DNA of 62,805 nt from Gammaproteobacteria bacterium (GCA_003134045.1 PLAH01000152.1:1-62805); one strand, 5' to 3'. Shown: positions 20,401 to 29,829, counted from the first letter of the stretch. The notes: generated by a model not told the origin, from the letters alone. Numbers and translations are program-made.

Positions 20401-23400
20401 GCGATTTTTACCGTCGTATGTCAGGCGGCGTTCTGTTGTGCGCAGCCATTGCCTTGGTTCTCGTCGCCTCATCGCATGGAATTCCCTGGGTGGCCGCACC
20501 CTTCTTGTTGGCCTGGGCATGTGCACCGGCCATTGCCCGACAGGTCAGTTCGCCGGCGCCGGTTGTCCGTCTCGAGCCGCTGACGGGGGCCGATCGCCAT
20601 GCGTTGCGAATGATGGCCCGTCAGACCTGGAGCTTCTTCGACACTTTTGTCACCGACGAGCAGAACATGCTGCCGCCCGACAATTTCCAAGAAACACCGA
20701 ACCCGGTCATCGCGAATCGCACGTCGCCGACCAATATCGGTCTGTACCTGTTGTCGATCGTGTCCGCGCGGCATTTCGGTTGGCTGGGCGCGCTCGATGC
20801 AATGGACCGACTGGAGGCGACTTTCGCGACGCTCGAGAAATTGGAAACCTTTCGCGGGCATCTTTACAACTGGTACGACACGCATGATCTACGGCCGCTC
20901 GATCCGAAATATATTTCCACGGTGGATAGCGGGAATTTGGCTGGACATCTCGTGGCGCTCGAAGGCGCGTGCCGCGAGTGGACGGCCAAACCGGCTTCGA
21001 CGAGCGTCTCGGCGACCGGGATCGCGGATACTCTGGAACTTCTCGAGCGCGTCGCGCGCGGTCCGGAGGACGACCACCGCGACGTCGGCGTTTTATCCGG
21101 CCGGCTGGACGCCGCGGTGGAGGCGTTTCGTACGTCAATACGATCGAACGGCGGCGGACCGGCTGATGTCGCACCGCTACTCGCCGTGCTCAAGGAACGG
21201 GCCAAAAGCATCGGCGAGGCCGCACAGGCGCTTACCGACGAGCGCGGCGGGGGCGTCGACGCGCCGCTGCTGAGATGGTCCAAACTGCTTGCCGACAACA
21301 TCGTGAGTCACGCGCGCGATGCCGAAGCCGACGGGATCGTGCTGCAGGAACTCGATGCGCGTGCGGCCGCGCTCGCGCGCAAGGTGCGAGCCTTCGCGCT
21401 TGCCATGGAGTTCGGTTTTCTCGTCGAACCGAAGCGGCAGCTGCTTTCGATCGGTTTTCGGGTAGCGGAGCGTGCTCAAGATCCGAGTTGCTACGATCTA
21501 TTGGCGTCAGAGGCCCGTGTCGCCAGCTTTTTCGCCATCGCGAAGGGCGATTTGCCGGTGCGTCACTGGTTTCGACTCGGCCGCCTGCTGACTCCCGTCA
21601 ATCACGGTTCCGCGCTCGTTTCTTGGTCCGGTTCCATGTTCGAATATCTGATGCCGGGTCTCATCATGCGTGAGCCCGACGGCAGCGTGCTCGGCGATAC
21701 CTCACGTCTCATCGTCCGGCGGCAGATTGAATATGGCGCCGAACGCAATCTCCCGTGGGGGGTTTCCGAGTCGACATTCAACGCGCGTGATCGCGAACTG
21801 ACTTATCAATACTCCAGCTTTGGGGTACCTGGCCTCGGCCTGCAGCGTGGATTGGGTGAGGAGGCGGTAGTCGCGCCATATGCGACCGCCTTGGCGGCGA
21901 TGATCGATCCCACGGCAGCAATCCGCAATTTCGAGCGTCTGGAAGCCCTCGGCGGCCGCGGCCGATTCGGCTGGTATGACGCATTGGACTTTACTCCGGC
22001 GCGACTGCCCGACGGCCAGGCGGTGGTTGCCGTGCGCGCATATATGGCGCACCACCAGGCGATGATTCTGGTCTCGATCGCCAATGTCTTGAACGATGGA
22101 GCGATGCGCGATCTATTTCACGGCGATCCGATGATCCAAGCCACGGAGTTGCTCTTACAGGAGAGAACGCCGCGCGACGCCGATCTCTCTCAACCAGGGT
22201 TCGACCACGTACAATCCTCACTGGAATATCGCGAATTGGCGGGGGCCGATCCGCGCCGCTTCACTTCTCCTCACGGCGTAGCGCCGCGGACACACTTGCT
22301 GTCGAACGGCAATTACTCCGTGATGATCACGGCCGCCGGCTCCGGCTACAGCCGTTGGCGTGATATCGCTGTGACGCGATGGCGCGAAGATCCGACCTGC
22401 GACGCTTGGGGTTCTTACGTGTTCTTGCGCGATGTGGCGAGCGGTCAGGTTTGGTCCGCTGGGTACCAACCCGTGGGCCGTGAACCAGACAATTACGAGG
22501 TGTCGTTTTTCGAGGATCGCGCAGAATTCACTCGTAAGGACGGCCCTATCGTCACTGCGACCGAAATCCTCGTGTCGCCGGAGGACGACGCAGAAGTCCG
22601 GCGGGTATCGATTACGAATACCGGCAATCGAGCCTGCGAAATCGAATTGACGACGTACTCCGAGGTGGTTTTGACGACTCCGGACGCAGACTCCGCACAT
22701 CCCGCGTTCGCCAAACTGTTTATCCAGACCGAGTTCGTGCCGGCGGCAGGCGCGTTGCTTGCCACTCGACGCAATAGAGAGCCGGCCGAACAGCAGTTAT
22801 GGGCCGCTCTGGTGAGCGTGGTTGAAGGTGAAGCGGTCGGCGGCATGCAGTTCGAGACGGATCGAGAGCGCTTCGTCGGCCGGGGACGGGATTTGCGCAA
22901 TGCGGTCTCAATCGTGGACGCGAGGCCGCTCTCGAACACGACCGGTACGGTGCTCGATCCGGTACTGGCATTGCGCCGTCGGGTGCGGGTTGCCCGGGGA
23001 GAAACGGTACGTGTCGCCTTCTGGACCATCATGGCTCTGAGCCGAGCCCACGCGCTGTCGCTCGCCGACAAACACCGCGACACAGCGGCGTTCGACCGGG
23101 CGAAGACACTGGCCTGGACGCAGGCACAGGTTCAGCTGCGCGACCTGGGAATCGATTTCGATGTCGCGCAACAGTTCCAACGCATCGCCAATCGCGTGCT
23201 GTACGCAGATGCGTCGCTGCGTGCAACCCGCGAGATACTCGGCAAGAACATCTTGGGGCCGTCGGCCTTGTGGCCGCTGGGAGTATCCGGCGACCTGCCA
23301 ATCGTGCTCGTTCGAATCGACGACGATAACGATCTCGAGGTCGTCAAGCAATTGTTGCGCGCATACGAGTATTGGCGTCTGAAACGGTTGGCCGTGGATC

Positions 23401-26129
23401 TCATCATCCTGAATGATCGGCCGCCGTCCTACGCTTCACATCTGCAGCTCGCGATCGATGCCGCGATCCGGACCTCGCAATCGAGCGGTCGCGACGAAGA
23501 CGGCGCGCGCCGTGGCGCCATTTTCGCGCTTCGCGGGGACTTGATGTCCGCATCCAGCATCGATCTGTTGCAGACGGCGGCGCGCGCTATATTCGTCGCG
23601 AGACGCGGCACCTTGGGCGACCAACTGGCGCGTTTGCGGGAGCCAGAGCCGGCGTCGCGAATTCAGCTGAAAGATCGCCCGCCGGTCTCTCGCACCGATA
23701 CGCCCACGTCCATGCCGATCCTCGAGTACTTCAACGGCCTGGGAGGCTTCGCCGCGGCCGGGAGGGAGTATGTCACGGTGCTCGAGGAGGGCCAGCGAAC
23801 GCCCGCGCCCTGGATTAACGTGATCGCGAATGCAAACTTCGGCTTCCAAGTGTCGGCGGACGGCGCCGGCAGCACATGGTCGCAGAATGCACGCGAGAAT
23901 CAACTCACCCCCTGGTCGAATGATCCGGTCAGCGATCTGCCCTCGGAAGTGATCTATATCCGGGACGAGGGCAGCGGCGAATTGTGGAGCGCGACGCCTT
24001 TACCCATCCGCCAGTCGGCGTGTCGCTACGTGATCCATCACGGGTTTGGGTACAGTCGGTTCGAACACACCTCGCACGGCATCGCTCTGGACTTGATGCA
24101 GTTCGTACCGCCGGAGGATTGTGTCAAGATTTGCCGCTTGAAAGTGGTCAACCGCTCCAGTGAAGTCAGGCAGCTGTCGATCACGCACTACGTGGACTGG
24201 GTGCTGGGCAATCAGCGCAGTCGGACGGCGCCGTTCATCGTCACGGAAATCGAACCGAAGACCTCCGCCTTGCTGGCGCGTAATCCGTGGCGCACGGAGT
24301 TTCAATCGCACGTCGCGTTCATGGACCTTTATGGCGAGCAACAGACCTGCACCGGCGATCGGGCCGAATTCGTGGGCCGGCATGGTGCGCTTGCGTCACC
24401 GGCAGCTCTCCTTGGGACAAACGGCTTATCGAACCGGGTCGGCGCCGGGCTCGATCCTTGCGGTGCACTGCAAACGAAGTTCTCCCTGCGTCCCGGGGAG
24501 GAAAAGGAGCTCGTTCTGTTGTTGGGGGAGGGAGAGTCGAAGGATGCGGCAATGACGCTAATCGAGCGTTATCGCGGCATCGATCTGGACGGCGTGCTCA
24601 GATCCGTCGCCGACTATTGGGACCAGACGCTCGGCGCCATTCAGGTCAAGACGCCGGATCGGACCATCGACCTATTGTTGAACGGGTGGTTGCTCTACCA
24701 GACACTGGCCTGCCGCGTGTGGGCGCGCACAGGCTTCTACCAATCGAGCGGCGCCTTCGGCTTTCGCGATCAACTGCAGGATGTCATGGCGCTATGCGTC
24801 GCGCGTCCCGAACTCGCGCGAGCACATATTCTGCGCGCGGCCGCGCGCCAATTTGAGGCCGGCGATGTGCAGCACTGGTGGCTTCCCATTTCCGGGCAAG
24901 GTGTGCAAACACGCATATCCGACGACCGTGCCTGGTTGCCATTTGTCGTCTCGCACTATCTGGAAGTCACGGGAGATTTGCCGCTGCTCGACGAGATGCT
25001 GCCCTTCCTGGAGGGGCTGCCCTTGGCGCCGGACCAGCACGAGATTTTCGCCTCCCCTGAAGCGACGGCCAACAGAGCGTCACTCTTCGAGCACTGCAGT
25101 CTAGCGTTGGACTCGAGCCTTGCGATCGGTTCCCACGGTCTGCCGTTGTTCGGCAGCGGCGATTGGAACGACGGCATGAACCGCGTCGGTGCCGCAGGCC
25201 GCGGCGAGAGCGTATGGCTCGGTTGGTTCCTCCATTCGACGTTGCTGAAATTTGCGGCCGTCGCAGACCAGCGGGGCGCCACCGGCGGCGCTGCGCGGTG
25301 GCGTAGGCATGCGTTCGCCATCCAGCAGGCAATCGAGCGCGAAGCGTGGGACGGCGACTGGTACAGACGCGGCTATTACGACGATGGCTCGCCGCTTGGT
25401 TCGATCCTCAATGATGAGTGCCGCATCGACTCCATCGCGCAGTCGTGGGCGGTGATCTCCGGCGGCGGCGACCCTGCGCGTGCCGCGCGAGCCATGTCGG
25501 CAGTCAATGCTCAATTGGTCAGCCGTCGCGACGGATTGGTCAAGCTGTTCACGCCGCCGTTCGACCATTCATCGCATGACCCGGGCTACATCAAAGCCTA
25601 TCCGCCGGGACTGCGGGAGAATGGCGGCCAATACACGCACGCCGCCATGTGGACCACTCTGGCATTCGCGATGATGGGTGACGGCGATCGCGCGGGAGAG
25701 CTTTTCTTGCTGCTCAATCCCATCAACCATGCAAGCACCGGCGCTGGAATACATCGCTACAAAGTCGAGCCTTATGTGGTATGTGCCGACGTATATTCCG
25801 CAGAGTCGCATGTCGGCCGCGGCGGATGGACCTGGTACACCGGATCGGCAGGCTGGATGTACCGGACCGGAATAGAGGGGATACTCGGGATCCATCTACA
25901 TGGCGATATTCTTTCGATTGATCCGTGCATTCCGCGTGCATGGGCAGGATTTGAATTCACCTATAAGCACGGGTCTTCCAGATATCAGATTGCCGTGGCC
26001 AATCCCAGCGGCGTGTGCCGCGGGATCATTAGCGCTTCGCTCGACGATCTAAGAATATCCGGAACGGATTGCAAGATCAGTCTTATCGACGACGGCAAGG
26101 ACCACTACGCGCGCGTCACGCTAGGTTAA
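17454..26129 (+). CDS. Cyclic beta-1,2-glucan synthase (NdvB/ChvB family)
   Basis: At 2891 codons this is the size of NdvB/ChvB. These inner-membrane enzymes make cyclic beta-1,2-glucan, a periplasmic osmoprotectant and host-interaction polymer, from UDP-glucose. Visible parts: N-terminal region; membrane segments near 455-500; GT84 glycosyltransferase with DAD at about 681-683; further helices near 865-915 and 985-1020; a glycoamylase-like region from about 1060; and two GH94-type phosphorylase modules, the second with GDWND near 2569-2573, the catalytic Asp region that sets chain length and performs cyclisation-related phosphorolysis. The start is uncertain: the first 27 residues are unlike the family, and GTG 17535 is an alternative. 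No frameshift was seen over 8.7 kb. Confidence 0.93.
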   Translation: MRYPCGLEQPAGSGFLFLARRRRSHRRVAETNHHDASALNAIAEVALKYFRLRGRDAALLGPAPDIDQSISGEIFSVERLEQYAAILARTQDVARTNSGAISLHARLRDNSAVLSSVYQTLLRRMRGAKAVTPAAEWLVDNYYIVDEHIRMIRRDLPAGFYRQLPKLATGALRGYPRVYGIARAIVAHTDNSFDVDTLYRFCRAYQRIQPLTIGELWALAITLRVVLIDNLSRLAAGIVHRLTLREKADTLADELLRDDARLPPNSRHLREVEAGPLSNAFAAQLFQRLRDQDPATTPALSWLNTKLAERNSNAHEVLHSEHHTQGAVNVSVRNVITSLRLISSVDWAKFFESVSLVDEFMREESAFGTFDFATRDLYRHAIENLARYSRHAEIDVARRAVDAARRADVQSAADSASGTRPRECEPGYYLVAEGLPALERELAYDIPWNQRVARWTRVSGVAGYAGSVAVISAAATGAWLRFAGAPHHNAALATVAVALALLAASEAATAAVNLWVTHFCRPRPLPALELIDGVPPELRTIVALPVLLTSLADIKAQVTSLEVHYLATQDGEIHFALLSDWLDADSESAAADAQLLAAAAAGIARLNRVHGTLHGADRFILLHRRRQWNHAEGRWMGWERKRGKLQELNRLLLGAEDTSFIAIEGRSPWVPRGVRYVICLDADTRLPRGAALALIGKMAHPLNRPVVDVASQRVIAGYGILQPRVTPALAVGLESSIFQGVFSGPSGIDPYAFAVSDVYQDMFGEGSYVGKGIYEVAVFDATLQGRVAENRLLSHDLFEGLYARCGLASDIEVVEEYPSRYDVASARQHRWTRGDWQLLPWILGLHVKIPSLGRLKMLDNLRRSLLGPACMVALCLSWLGSAPLAWTLFLLAAMTFPALIPLGVRLVPRLTDFTSRSYFSAARKDIRQSLSMLALRLAFWSDNAWVMSDAIGRALYRMTITHRHLLEWTTTAQSKSGALSSTRDFYRRMSGGVLLCAAIALVLVASSHGIPWVAAPFLLAWACAPAIARQVSSPAPVVRLEPLTGADRHALRMMARQTWSFFDTFVTDEQNMLPPDNFQETPNPVIANRTSPTNIGLYLLSIVSARHFGWLGALDAMDRLEATFATLEKLETFRGHLYNWYDTHDLRPLDPKYISTVDSGNLAGHLVALEGACREWTAKPASTSVSATGIADTLELLERVARGPEDDHRDVGVLSGRLDAAVEAFRTSIRSNGGGPADVAPLLAVLKERAKSIGEAAQALTDERGGGVDAPLLRWSKLLADNIVSHARDAEADGIVLQELDARAAALARKVRAFALAMEFGFLVEPKRQLLSIGFRVAERAQDPSCYDLLASEARVASFFAIAKGDLPVRHWFRLGRLLTPVNHGSALVSWSGSMFEYLMPGLIMREPDGSVLGDTSRLIVRRQIEYGAERNLPWGVSESTFNARDRELTYQYSSFGVPGLGLQRGLGEEAVVAPYATALAAMIDPTAAIRNFERLEALGGRGRFGWYDALDFTPARLPDGQAVVAVRAYMAHHQAMILVSIANVLNDGAMRDLFHGDPMIQATELLLQERTPRDADLSQPGFDHVQSSLEYRELAGADPRRFTSPHGVAPRTHLLSNGNYSVMITAAGSGYSRWRDIAVTRWREDPTCDAWGSYVFLRDVASGQVWSAGYQPVGREPDNYEVSFFEDRAEFTRKDGPIVTATEILVSPEDDAEVRRVSITNTGNRACEIELTTYSEVVLTTPDADSAHPAFAKLFIQTEFVPAAGALLATRRNREPAEQQLWAALVSVVEGEAVGGMQFETDRERFVGRGRDLRNAVSIVDARPLSNTTGTVLDPVLALRRRVRVARGETVRVAFWTIMALSRAHALSLADKHRDTAAFDRAKTLAWTQAQVQLRDLGIDFDVAQQFQRIANRVLYADASLRATREILGKNILGPSALWPLGVSGDLPIVLVRIDDDNDLEVVKQLLRAYEYWRLKRLAVDLIILNDRPPSYASHLQLAIDAAIRTSQSSGRDEDGARRGAIFALRGDLMSASSIDLLQTAARAIFVARRGTLGDQLARLREPEPASRIQLKDRPPVSRTDTPTSMPILEYFNGLGGFAAAGREYVTVLEEGQRTPAPWINVIANANFGFQVSADGAGSTWSQNARENQLTPWSNDPVSDLPSEVIYIRDEGSGELWSATPLPIRQSACRYVIHHGFGYSRFEHTSHGIALDLMQFVPPEDCVKICRLKVVNRSSEVRQLSITHYVDWVLGNQRSRTAPFIVTEIEPKTSALLARNPWRTEFQSHVAFMDLYGEQQTCTGDRAEFVGRHGALASPAALLGTNGLSNRVGAGLDPCGALQTKFSLRPGEEKELVLLLGEGESKDAAMTLIERYRGIDLDGVLRSVADYWDQTLGAIQVKTPDRTIDLLLNGWLLYQTLACRVWARTGFYQSSGAFGFRDQLQDVMALCVARPELARAHILRAAARQFEAGDVQHWWLPISGQGVQTRISDDRAWLPFVVSHYLEVTGDLPLLDEMLPFLEGLPLAPDQHEIFASPEATANRASLFEHCSLALDSSLAIGSHGLPLFGSGDWNDGMNRVGAAGRGESVWLGWFLHSTLLKFAAVADQRGATGGAARWRRHAFAIQQAIEREAWDGDWYRRGYYDDGSPLGSILNDECRIDSIAQSWAVISGGGDPARAARAMSAVNAQLVSRRDGLVKLFTPPFDHSSHDPGYIKAYPPGLRENGGQYTHAAMWTTLAFAMMGDGDRAGELFLLLNPINHASTGAGIHRYKVEPYVVCADVYSAESHVGRGGWTWYTGSAGWMYRTGIEGILGIHLHGDILSIDPCIPRAWAGFEFTYKHGSSRYQIAVANPSGVCRGIISASLDDLRISGTDCKISLIDDGKDHYARVTLG

Positions 26130-26332
26130 TGCAACCAACGCGGGTGATGTTTCGAGCGAAGCGCGCTGCGTCGAGGACATCAATGTCCGCGTTCTGTTCG
26201 ACGACCTCTTTCAGGACAAGAGGATCGAACGATGGCGCTCTGCGAGCAGCACCTCGCCGCCTGCTTGCAGTGATTGCCTGTGCTATTGTAATGATTGACA
26301 GGTCGGTCGGTTGCCGCTGTGAGGCGAAGCGG
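26130..26332. other. Decayed intergenic stretch
   Basis: A piece around 26170-26240 reads protein-like on the plus strand (INVRVLFDDLFQDKRIERW) but has no start or family. The stretch leads into a relic permease end and is probably decayed coding DNA. Confidence 0.35.
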
Positions 26333-26378
26333 CACAAGGTACTCGAGATCGCAGCCATTTGATATTTTCCGAGGGTAG
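26333..26378 (+). pseudogene. Relic 3' end of a DevC-like permease gene
   Basis: This 46-base segment aligns with the last 45 bases of the exporter permease (15166-15210): by hand count 38 of 45 aligned positions agree, with one inserted base. It reads HKVLEI, then, after a frame change, PFDIFRG and stop, against RKVLKIEPFDIFRG in the intact gene. The rest of the gene is not recognisable upstream. It shows that a paralogous exporter or a duplicated segment once existed beside the glucan synthase. Confidence 0.6.
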
Positions 26379-26387
26379 GATGACAAC

Positions 26388-26522
26388 ATGGCAACGCCTG
26401 CACTGGTCAAGCATGGGCGACAAGCGACGCGACTCCTGCTGGAGACATTCGACGCCCGCGCGGACGTGTCCCAATTCAACGACGCCATCATTAAAGCATT
26501 TGAACAATCATTCTTTCAGTAA
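26388..26522 (+). CDS. Hypothetical 44-residue protein
   Basis: ATG 26388 follows a GGGTAGGATGACAAC leader with a usable AGGA. The product is amphipathic and helical (RLLLETFDARADVSQFNDAI) with a hydrophobic aromatic end. No family was recognised. It ends 37 bases before the proton ATPase frame and could be its leader peptide, a small protein, or a remnant. Confidence 0.35.
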   Translation: MATPALVKHGRQATRLLLETFDARADVSQFNDAIIKAFEQSFFQ

Positions 26523-26558
26523 TCGGCCTGTTGGCGACACCGCGGCGGACTTTCCCGG

Positions 26559-28919
26559 GTGCTACGCGTGACTGGTGCACCCGAAGCGCTCGGGGTTGCG
26601 GCTGAGCCCACGCCGTCGAGCGGACTGACCGGCGCAGAGGCACAGCGCCGTTTAATGGAATCCGGGCCGAACTCAATGCCCGATACCGCACTTCATCCCT
26701 TGCGCATGGTGCTCGAGAAATTCTGGGCACCCGTCCCCTGGATGCTCGAGGCCGCAGTTGGCCTCGAGTTGATTCTCGGCAAATATGTCGAGGCGGCGAT
26801 CATTGGCTTTCTTCTGATCTTTAATGCAGCCCTCGGATTTCTTCAGGAGAGCCGAGCTCAAGCCACCCTTGCCGCCCTGAAATCCCGGCTGGCCCTCAAC
26901 GCCTCGGTGCGGCGCGACAGCACGTGGAAAACAGTGCCTGCCGCCGACCTGGTGCAAGGCGACCTGGTGAAACTCTCCATGGGCGCGGTGGTGGCCGCGG
27001 ATGTGCACATTACGGCGGGGGAGATCCTGCTCGACCAGTCGATGCTGACGGGCGAATCGGTGCCCATGGAAGCGGGTGCTGGCGTGCAAACCTATGCAGG
27101 CGCATTGGTAAGACGGGGCGAGGCGGTGGCCGAAGTCACGGCGACCGGGGCACGCACCAAATTTGGTCGGACCGCCGAGCTCGTGCGTACCGCGCACGTC
27201 GTCAGCTCACAGCAAATAGCCGTATTTCGCGTGGTGCGCAATCTCGCCGCCTGCAATGGCGTCATTATCGTGCTGATGGTGAGTTACGCCTATTTTCTGC
27301 ACATGCCCGTAATCGATATCATTCCTCTCGCGCTGACCGGGATCCTTGCATCAATACCCGTCGCGCTGCCGGCGACTTTTACACTCGCTTCCGCGCTTGG
27401 CGCACGAGCGCTGGCAAAACTCGGCGTGCTGCCCACCCGCCTCTCGGCAGTCGACGAGGCAGCATCCATGGACGTGTTGTGCGCTGACAAAACCGGCACG
27501 CTGACGCAAAACGAACTCACGGTGACGAACGTTCACCCGTTGCCGGGCTTCGATGAGGTGCACGTTCTCGCCTTTGCGGCCATGGCAAGTTCCGATGGCG
27601 GTCAAGACCCTGTCGATGCGGCGATTCGGGCTGCAGCGGCGCGTCAGAAGTTATCCGAAACGCTGCGCTTAATGAGCTTCATTCCCTTCGACCCATCGAA
27701 CAAGACCTCTGAGGCAACGTTTGCGGACTCGAGCAGCACCACCCAGCGGGTCGTGAAGGGTGCGTTTTCCACCATCGTGAGCCTGGCGCCTGTATCGGCG
27801 ACGGCGGGTGCGGCGGCGAAGGAACTCGAGGAGCAGGGCTTTCGAGTTCTTGCGGTTGCCTCTGGGCCCACGGGCGCCATGAAGATGGTTGGACTTATTG
27901 CCCTAAGCGATCCAGCCCGCGCAGACTCGCCAGGCCTCGTGACCGCGTTGCGCGCTTTGGGGGTACGAACAGTCATGGTCACGGGGGATGCGGCAGCGAC
28001 TGCTGCGATCGTGGCGCATACGGTCGGACTCGACGGCGCCATCTGTCCTCCCGGCCCGATTCCTGCCGACGTGCGGCCAGAACAGTTCTCAGTGTTTGCC
28101 GGCGTGTTGCCTGAGGACAAATACAAGCTCGTCAAGGCGTTTCAGAAGAGCGACCACATCGTTGGCATGTGCGGTGACGGCGCGAACGATGCGCCTGCGC
28201 TCCGACAAGCGCAAATCGGCATTGCCGTGTCGACCGCCACGGATGTCGCCAAATCCGCCGCCGGCATGGTGCTGACGAAACCAGGGCTCGCGGGCATCGT
28301 AGCCGCAGTCAACGAGGGGCGCCTGATCTTTCAGCGCATCCTCACTTACACGCTAAATTCTATAACCAAGAAAATCGTACAAGTGCTTTTCTTGGCCGCG
28401 GCACTGGTCATGACGGGACACGCGATTCTTACGCCCATGCTGATGGTGATCATCATGATCACCGGCGACTTCCTCGGCATGTCGCTAACCACGGATCACG
28501 TACGGCCCTCGGCGATCCCCAATACCTGGAGGGTACGCAGCCTGACGCTTGCAGGCATCCTGATGGGCATTGGCGAATTGTCTTTTTGCACTGCCATATT
28601 GGCTTACGGCAAATACTCCATCGGATTAGACCTCGAAACGTTAAGGACCTTGGCTTTTGTGTTGATTGTGTTCGGTAACCAGGCAACTACGTATAATAAT
28701 CGGGAACGACGGCGATTGTGGTCCTCCCGTCCAAGCCGCTGGGTTGTCCTTTCGTCAGTGGCCGATGTCCTGATCGCCTCGACATTATCGGTGGCAGGAA
28801 TCGCGATGCAGCCGTTGCCGATTCTCATCGTCGCTGGCGCGCTTGCGGCAGCAATTGCATTTGCGGTCATTTTCGATTTTGTGAAGGTTCCGGCTTTTCG
28901 CCGTCTTAAAATTAATTAG
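26559..28919 (+). CDS. P3A-type proton-pumping ATPase
   Basis: A 786-residue P-type ATPase of the plasma-membrane proton-efflux type, otherwise known from fungi, plants and archaea and sporadic in bacteria. Motifs: TGES (164-167), DKTGTLTQNE with D310, a P3A-like nucleotide domain, and GDGANDAP (539-546). The membrane part begins WMLEAAVGLELILG, characteristic of this group, and the fourth membrane segment has GILASIPVALPATFTLA, again typical. There is no HP pair and no metal-binding domain, so it is not a metal pump. It likely exports H+ for pH homeostasis or membrane potential. The start is GTG 26559 or GTG 26568. It ends 5 bases from a convergent gene. Confidence 0.92.
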   Translation: MLRVTGAPEALGVAAEPTPSSGLTGAEAQRRLMESGPNSMPDTALHPLRMVLEKFWAPVPWMLEAAVGLELILGKYVEAAIIGFLLIFNAALGFLQESRAQATLAALKSRLALNASVRRDSTWKTVPAADLVQGDLVKLSMGAVVAADVHITAGEILLDQSMLTGESVPMEAGAGVQTYAGALVRRGEAVAEVTATGARTKFGRTAELVRTAHVVSSQQIAVFRVVRNLAACNGVIIVLMVSYAYFLHMPVIDIIPLALTGILASIPVALPATFTLASALGARALAKLGVLPTRLSAVDEAASMDVLCADKTGTLTQNELTVTNVHPLPGFDEVHVLAFAAMASSDGGQDPVDAAIRAAAARQKLSETLRLMSFIPFDPSNKTSEATFADSSSTTQRVVKGAFSTIVSLAPVSATAGAAAKELEEQGFRVLAVASGPTGAMKMVGLIALSDPARADSPGLVTALRALGVRTVMVTGDAAATAAIVAHTVGLDGAICPPGPIPADVRPEQFSVFAGVLPEDKYKLVKAFQKSDHIVGMCGDGANDAPALRQAQIGIAVSTATDVAKSAAGMVLTKPGLAGIVAAVNEGRLIFQRILTYTLNSITKKIVQVLFLAAALVMTGHAILTPMLMVIIMITGDFLGMSLTTDHVRPSAIPNTWRVRSLTLAGILMGIGELSFCTAILAYGKYSIGLDLETLRTLAFVLIVFGNQATTYNNRERRRLWSSRPSRWVVLSSVADVLIASTLSVAGIAMQPLPILIVAGALAAAIAFAVIFDFVKVPAFRRLKIN

Positions 28920-28924
28920 CCTCT

Positions 28925-29359
28925 TCAGGACTTGAACGGCTCGTCATTGTGCCTGAAGCTCGGTTCCGGCGACGTCGTATGCCGGTGGCCGCGCTTGCGA
29001 AAGAACTGCCGTGCCATCGCGACAATACTGCTGTCCCTTGAATCATCCAGAGTATCGACGCCCGATATGCGCGCAGCAAGATCCGGTTTGTGGCGCGCCA
29101 TATAGGTCTGCAACTCGAATTTCGAATTGCCTGGACCGGCAATCAGTGTGTGGCCGGTATGATCGAGCGACCCCACGATACGATGCAAAAACTCGTCATC
29201 CACGGCATGCTCGGTACTGTCTTCGTGATCCGCCCGGTGATGTTGGCGTTGTGCCGAGGTATGCTCGAATACGAGCTTGACTTCATCCGTGGCGCTGACG
29301 TGAAAGACCTTCGCCTGATGGCGATCAATGTAGATGATGGCGTCGAGATATTCACTCAT
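28925..29359 (-). CDS. eRF1-like 'translational machinery' family protein
   Basis: ATG 29359 gives 144 residues. The upstream extension of the frame has no family character. The pattern DAIIYIDRHQAKVFHV at the start, then GHTLIAGPGNSKFELQTYM and GVDTLDDSRDSSIVAMARQFF, matches small bacterial proteins resembling the middle domain of archaeal/eukaryotic release factor 1 (eRF1 domain 2 or host-attachment fold). The catalytic GGQ of true release factors is not present. The function is unknown, probably stress or ribosome associated. It lies convergent to the proton ATPase. Confidence 0.75.
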   Translation of the reverse strand: MSEYLDAIIYIDRHQAKVFHVSATDEVKLVFEHTSAQRQHHRADHEDSTEHAVDDEFLHRIVGSLDHTGHTLIAGPGNSKFELQTYMARHKPDLAARISGVDTLDDSRDSSIVAMARQFFRKRGHRHTTSPEPSFRHNDEPFKS

Positions 29360-29662
29360 GAGCTTATTTCCTGGATACGTTAGGGTTGTAGTGTTCATAC
29401 GCCAGTGTGCGCGCCATCGACACCCTCCTCTGTTCGTTCGCGCACATACGCGGCGGCCGCCGTCAGGCACATGGGACGTTCCAAGTGGCGTTGATCGTGT
29501 GGTTGCAAAGAGCCTCATTCTGATCGGCGGGGCCGAACTCCGGCTGCTGACCCCGTTCTGCAGCTTCGGTCGAAGCAGCGCTTGCGTCTTCGGTGACTAC
29601 GTTAACATGAGCTGGAGCATTCCTAATCTCGAAGGCGACCCGGCGGCCTCAGTTCCCATCCA
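29360..29662. other. Gap without a recognised gene
   Basis: No family or RNA was recognised. The stretch lies between a DUF5670-type membrane protein gene and the eRF1-like gene, both on the minus strand, and probably holds the latter's promoter. Confidence 0.4.
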
Positions 29663-29809
29663 TTATTGACGGCGGCCTTGAATGACCTGAATCAGAATCA
29701 TTACCACCGCGATGACCAGGAGGACGTGAATGACGCCGCCCATCGTGTACGAGGTGACGAGACCCAGAATCCAGAGGACGATTAATATGACCGCAATGGT
29801 GTACAGCAT
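29663..29809 (-). CDS. lmo0937/DUF5670-family small membrane protein
   Basis: A 48-residue protein after a GGGAGACACACC ribosome binding region, too short for usual gene finding. It has the family layout: MLYTIAVILIVLWILGLV helix, the conserved TSYTMGGVIHVLLVIAVV linker and second helix, and a QGRR end. These two-helix proteins are widespread, often next to CsbD-like stress genes, and have no known biochemical function. The short distance (about 20 bases) to the Crp/Fnr-type gene end suggests that both are read together. Confidence 0.85.
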   Translation of the reverse strand: MLYTIAVILIVLWILGLVTSYTMGGVIHVLLVIAVVMILIQVIQGRRQ

Positions 29810-29829
29810 GGTGTGTCTCCCTTTAGGTC

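Noticed and set aside
29400..29660. Plus-strand frame ending at 29669
   Set aside because: No family, low similarity to any protein pattern and crossing two promoter regions.
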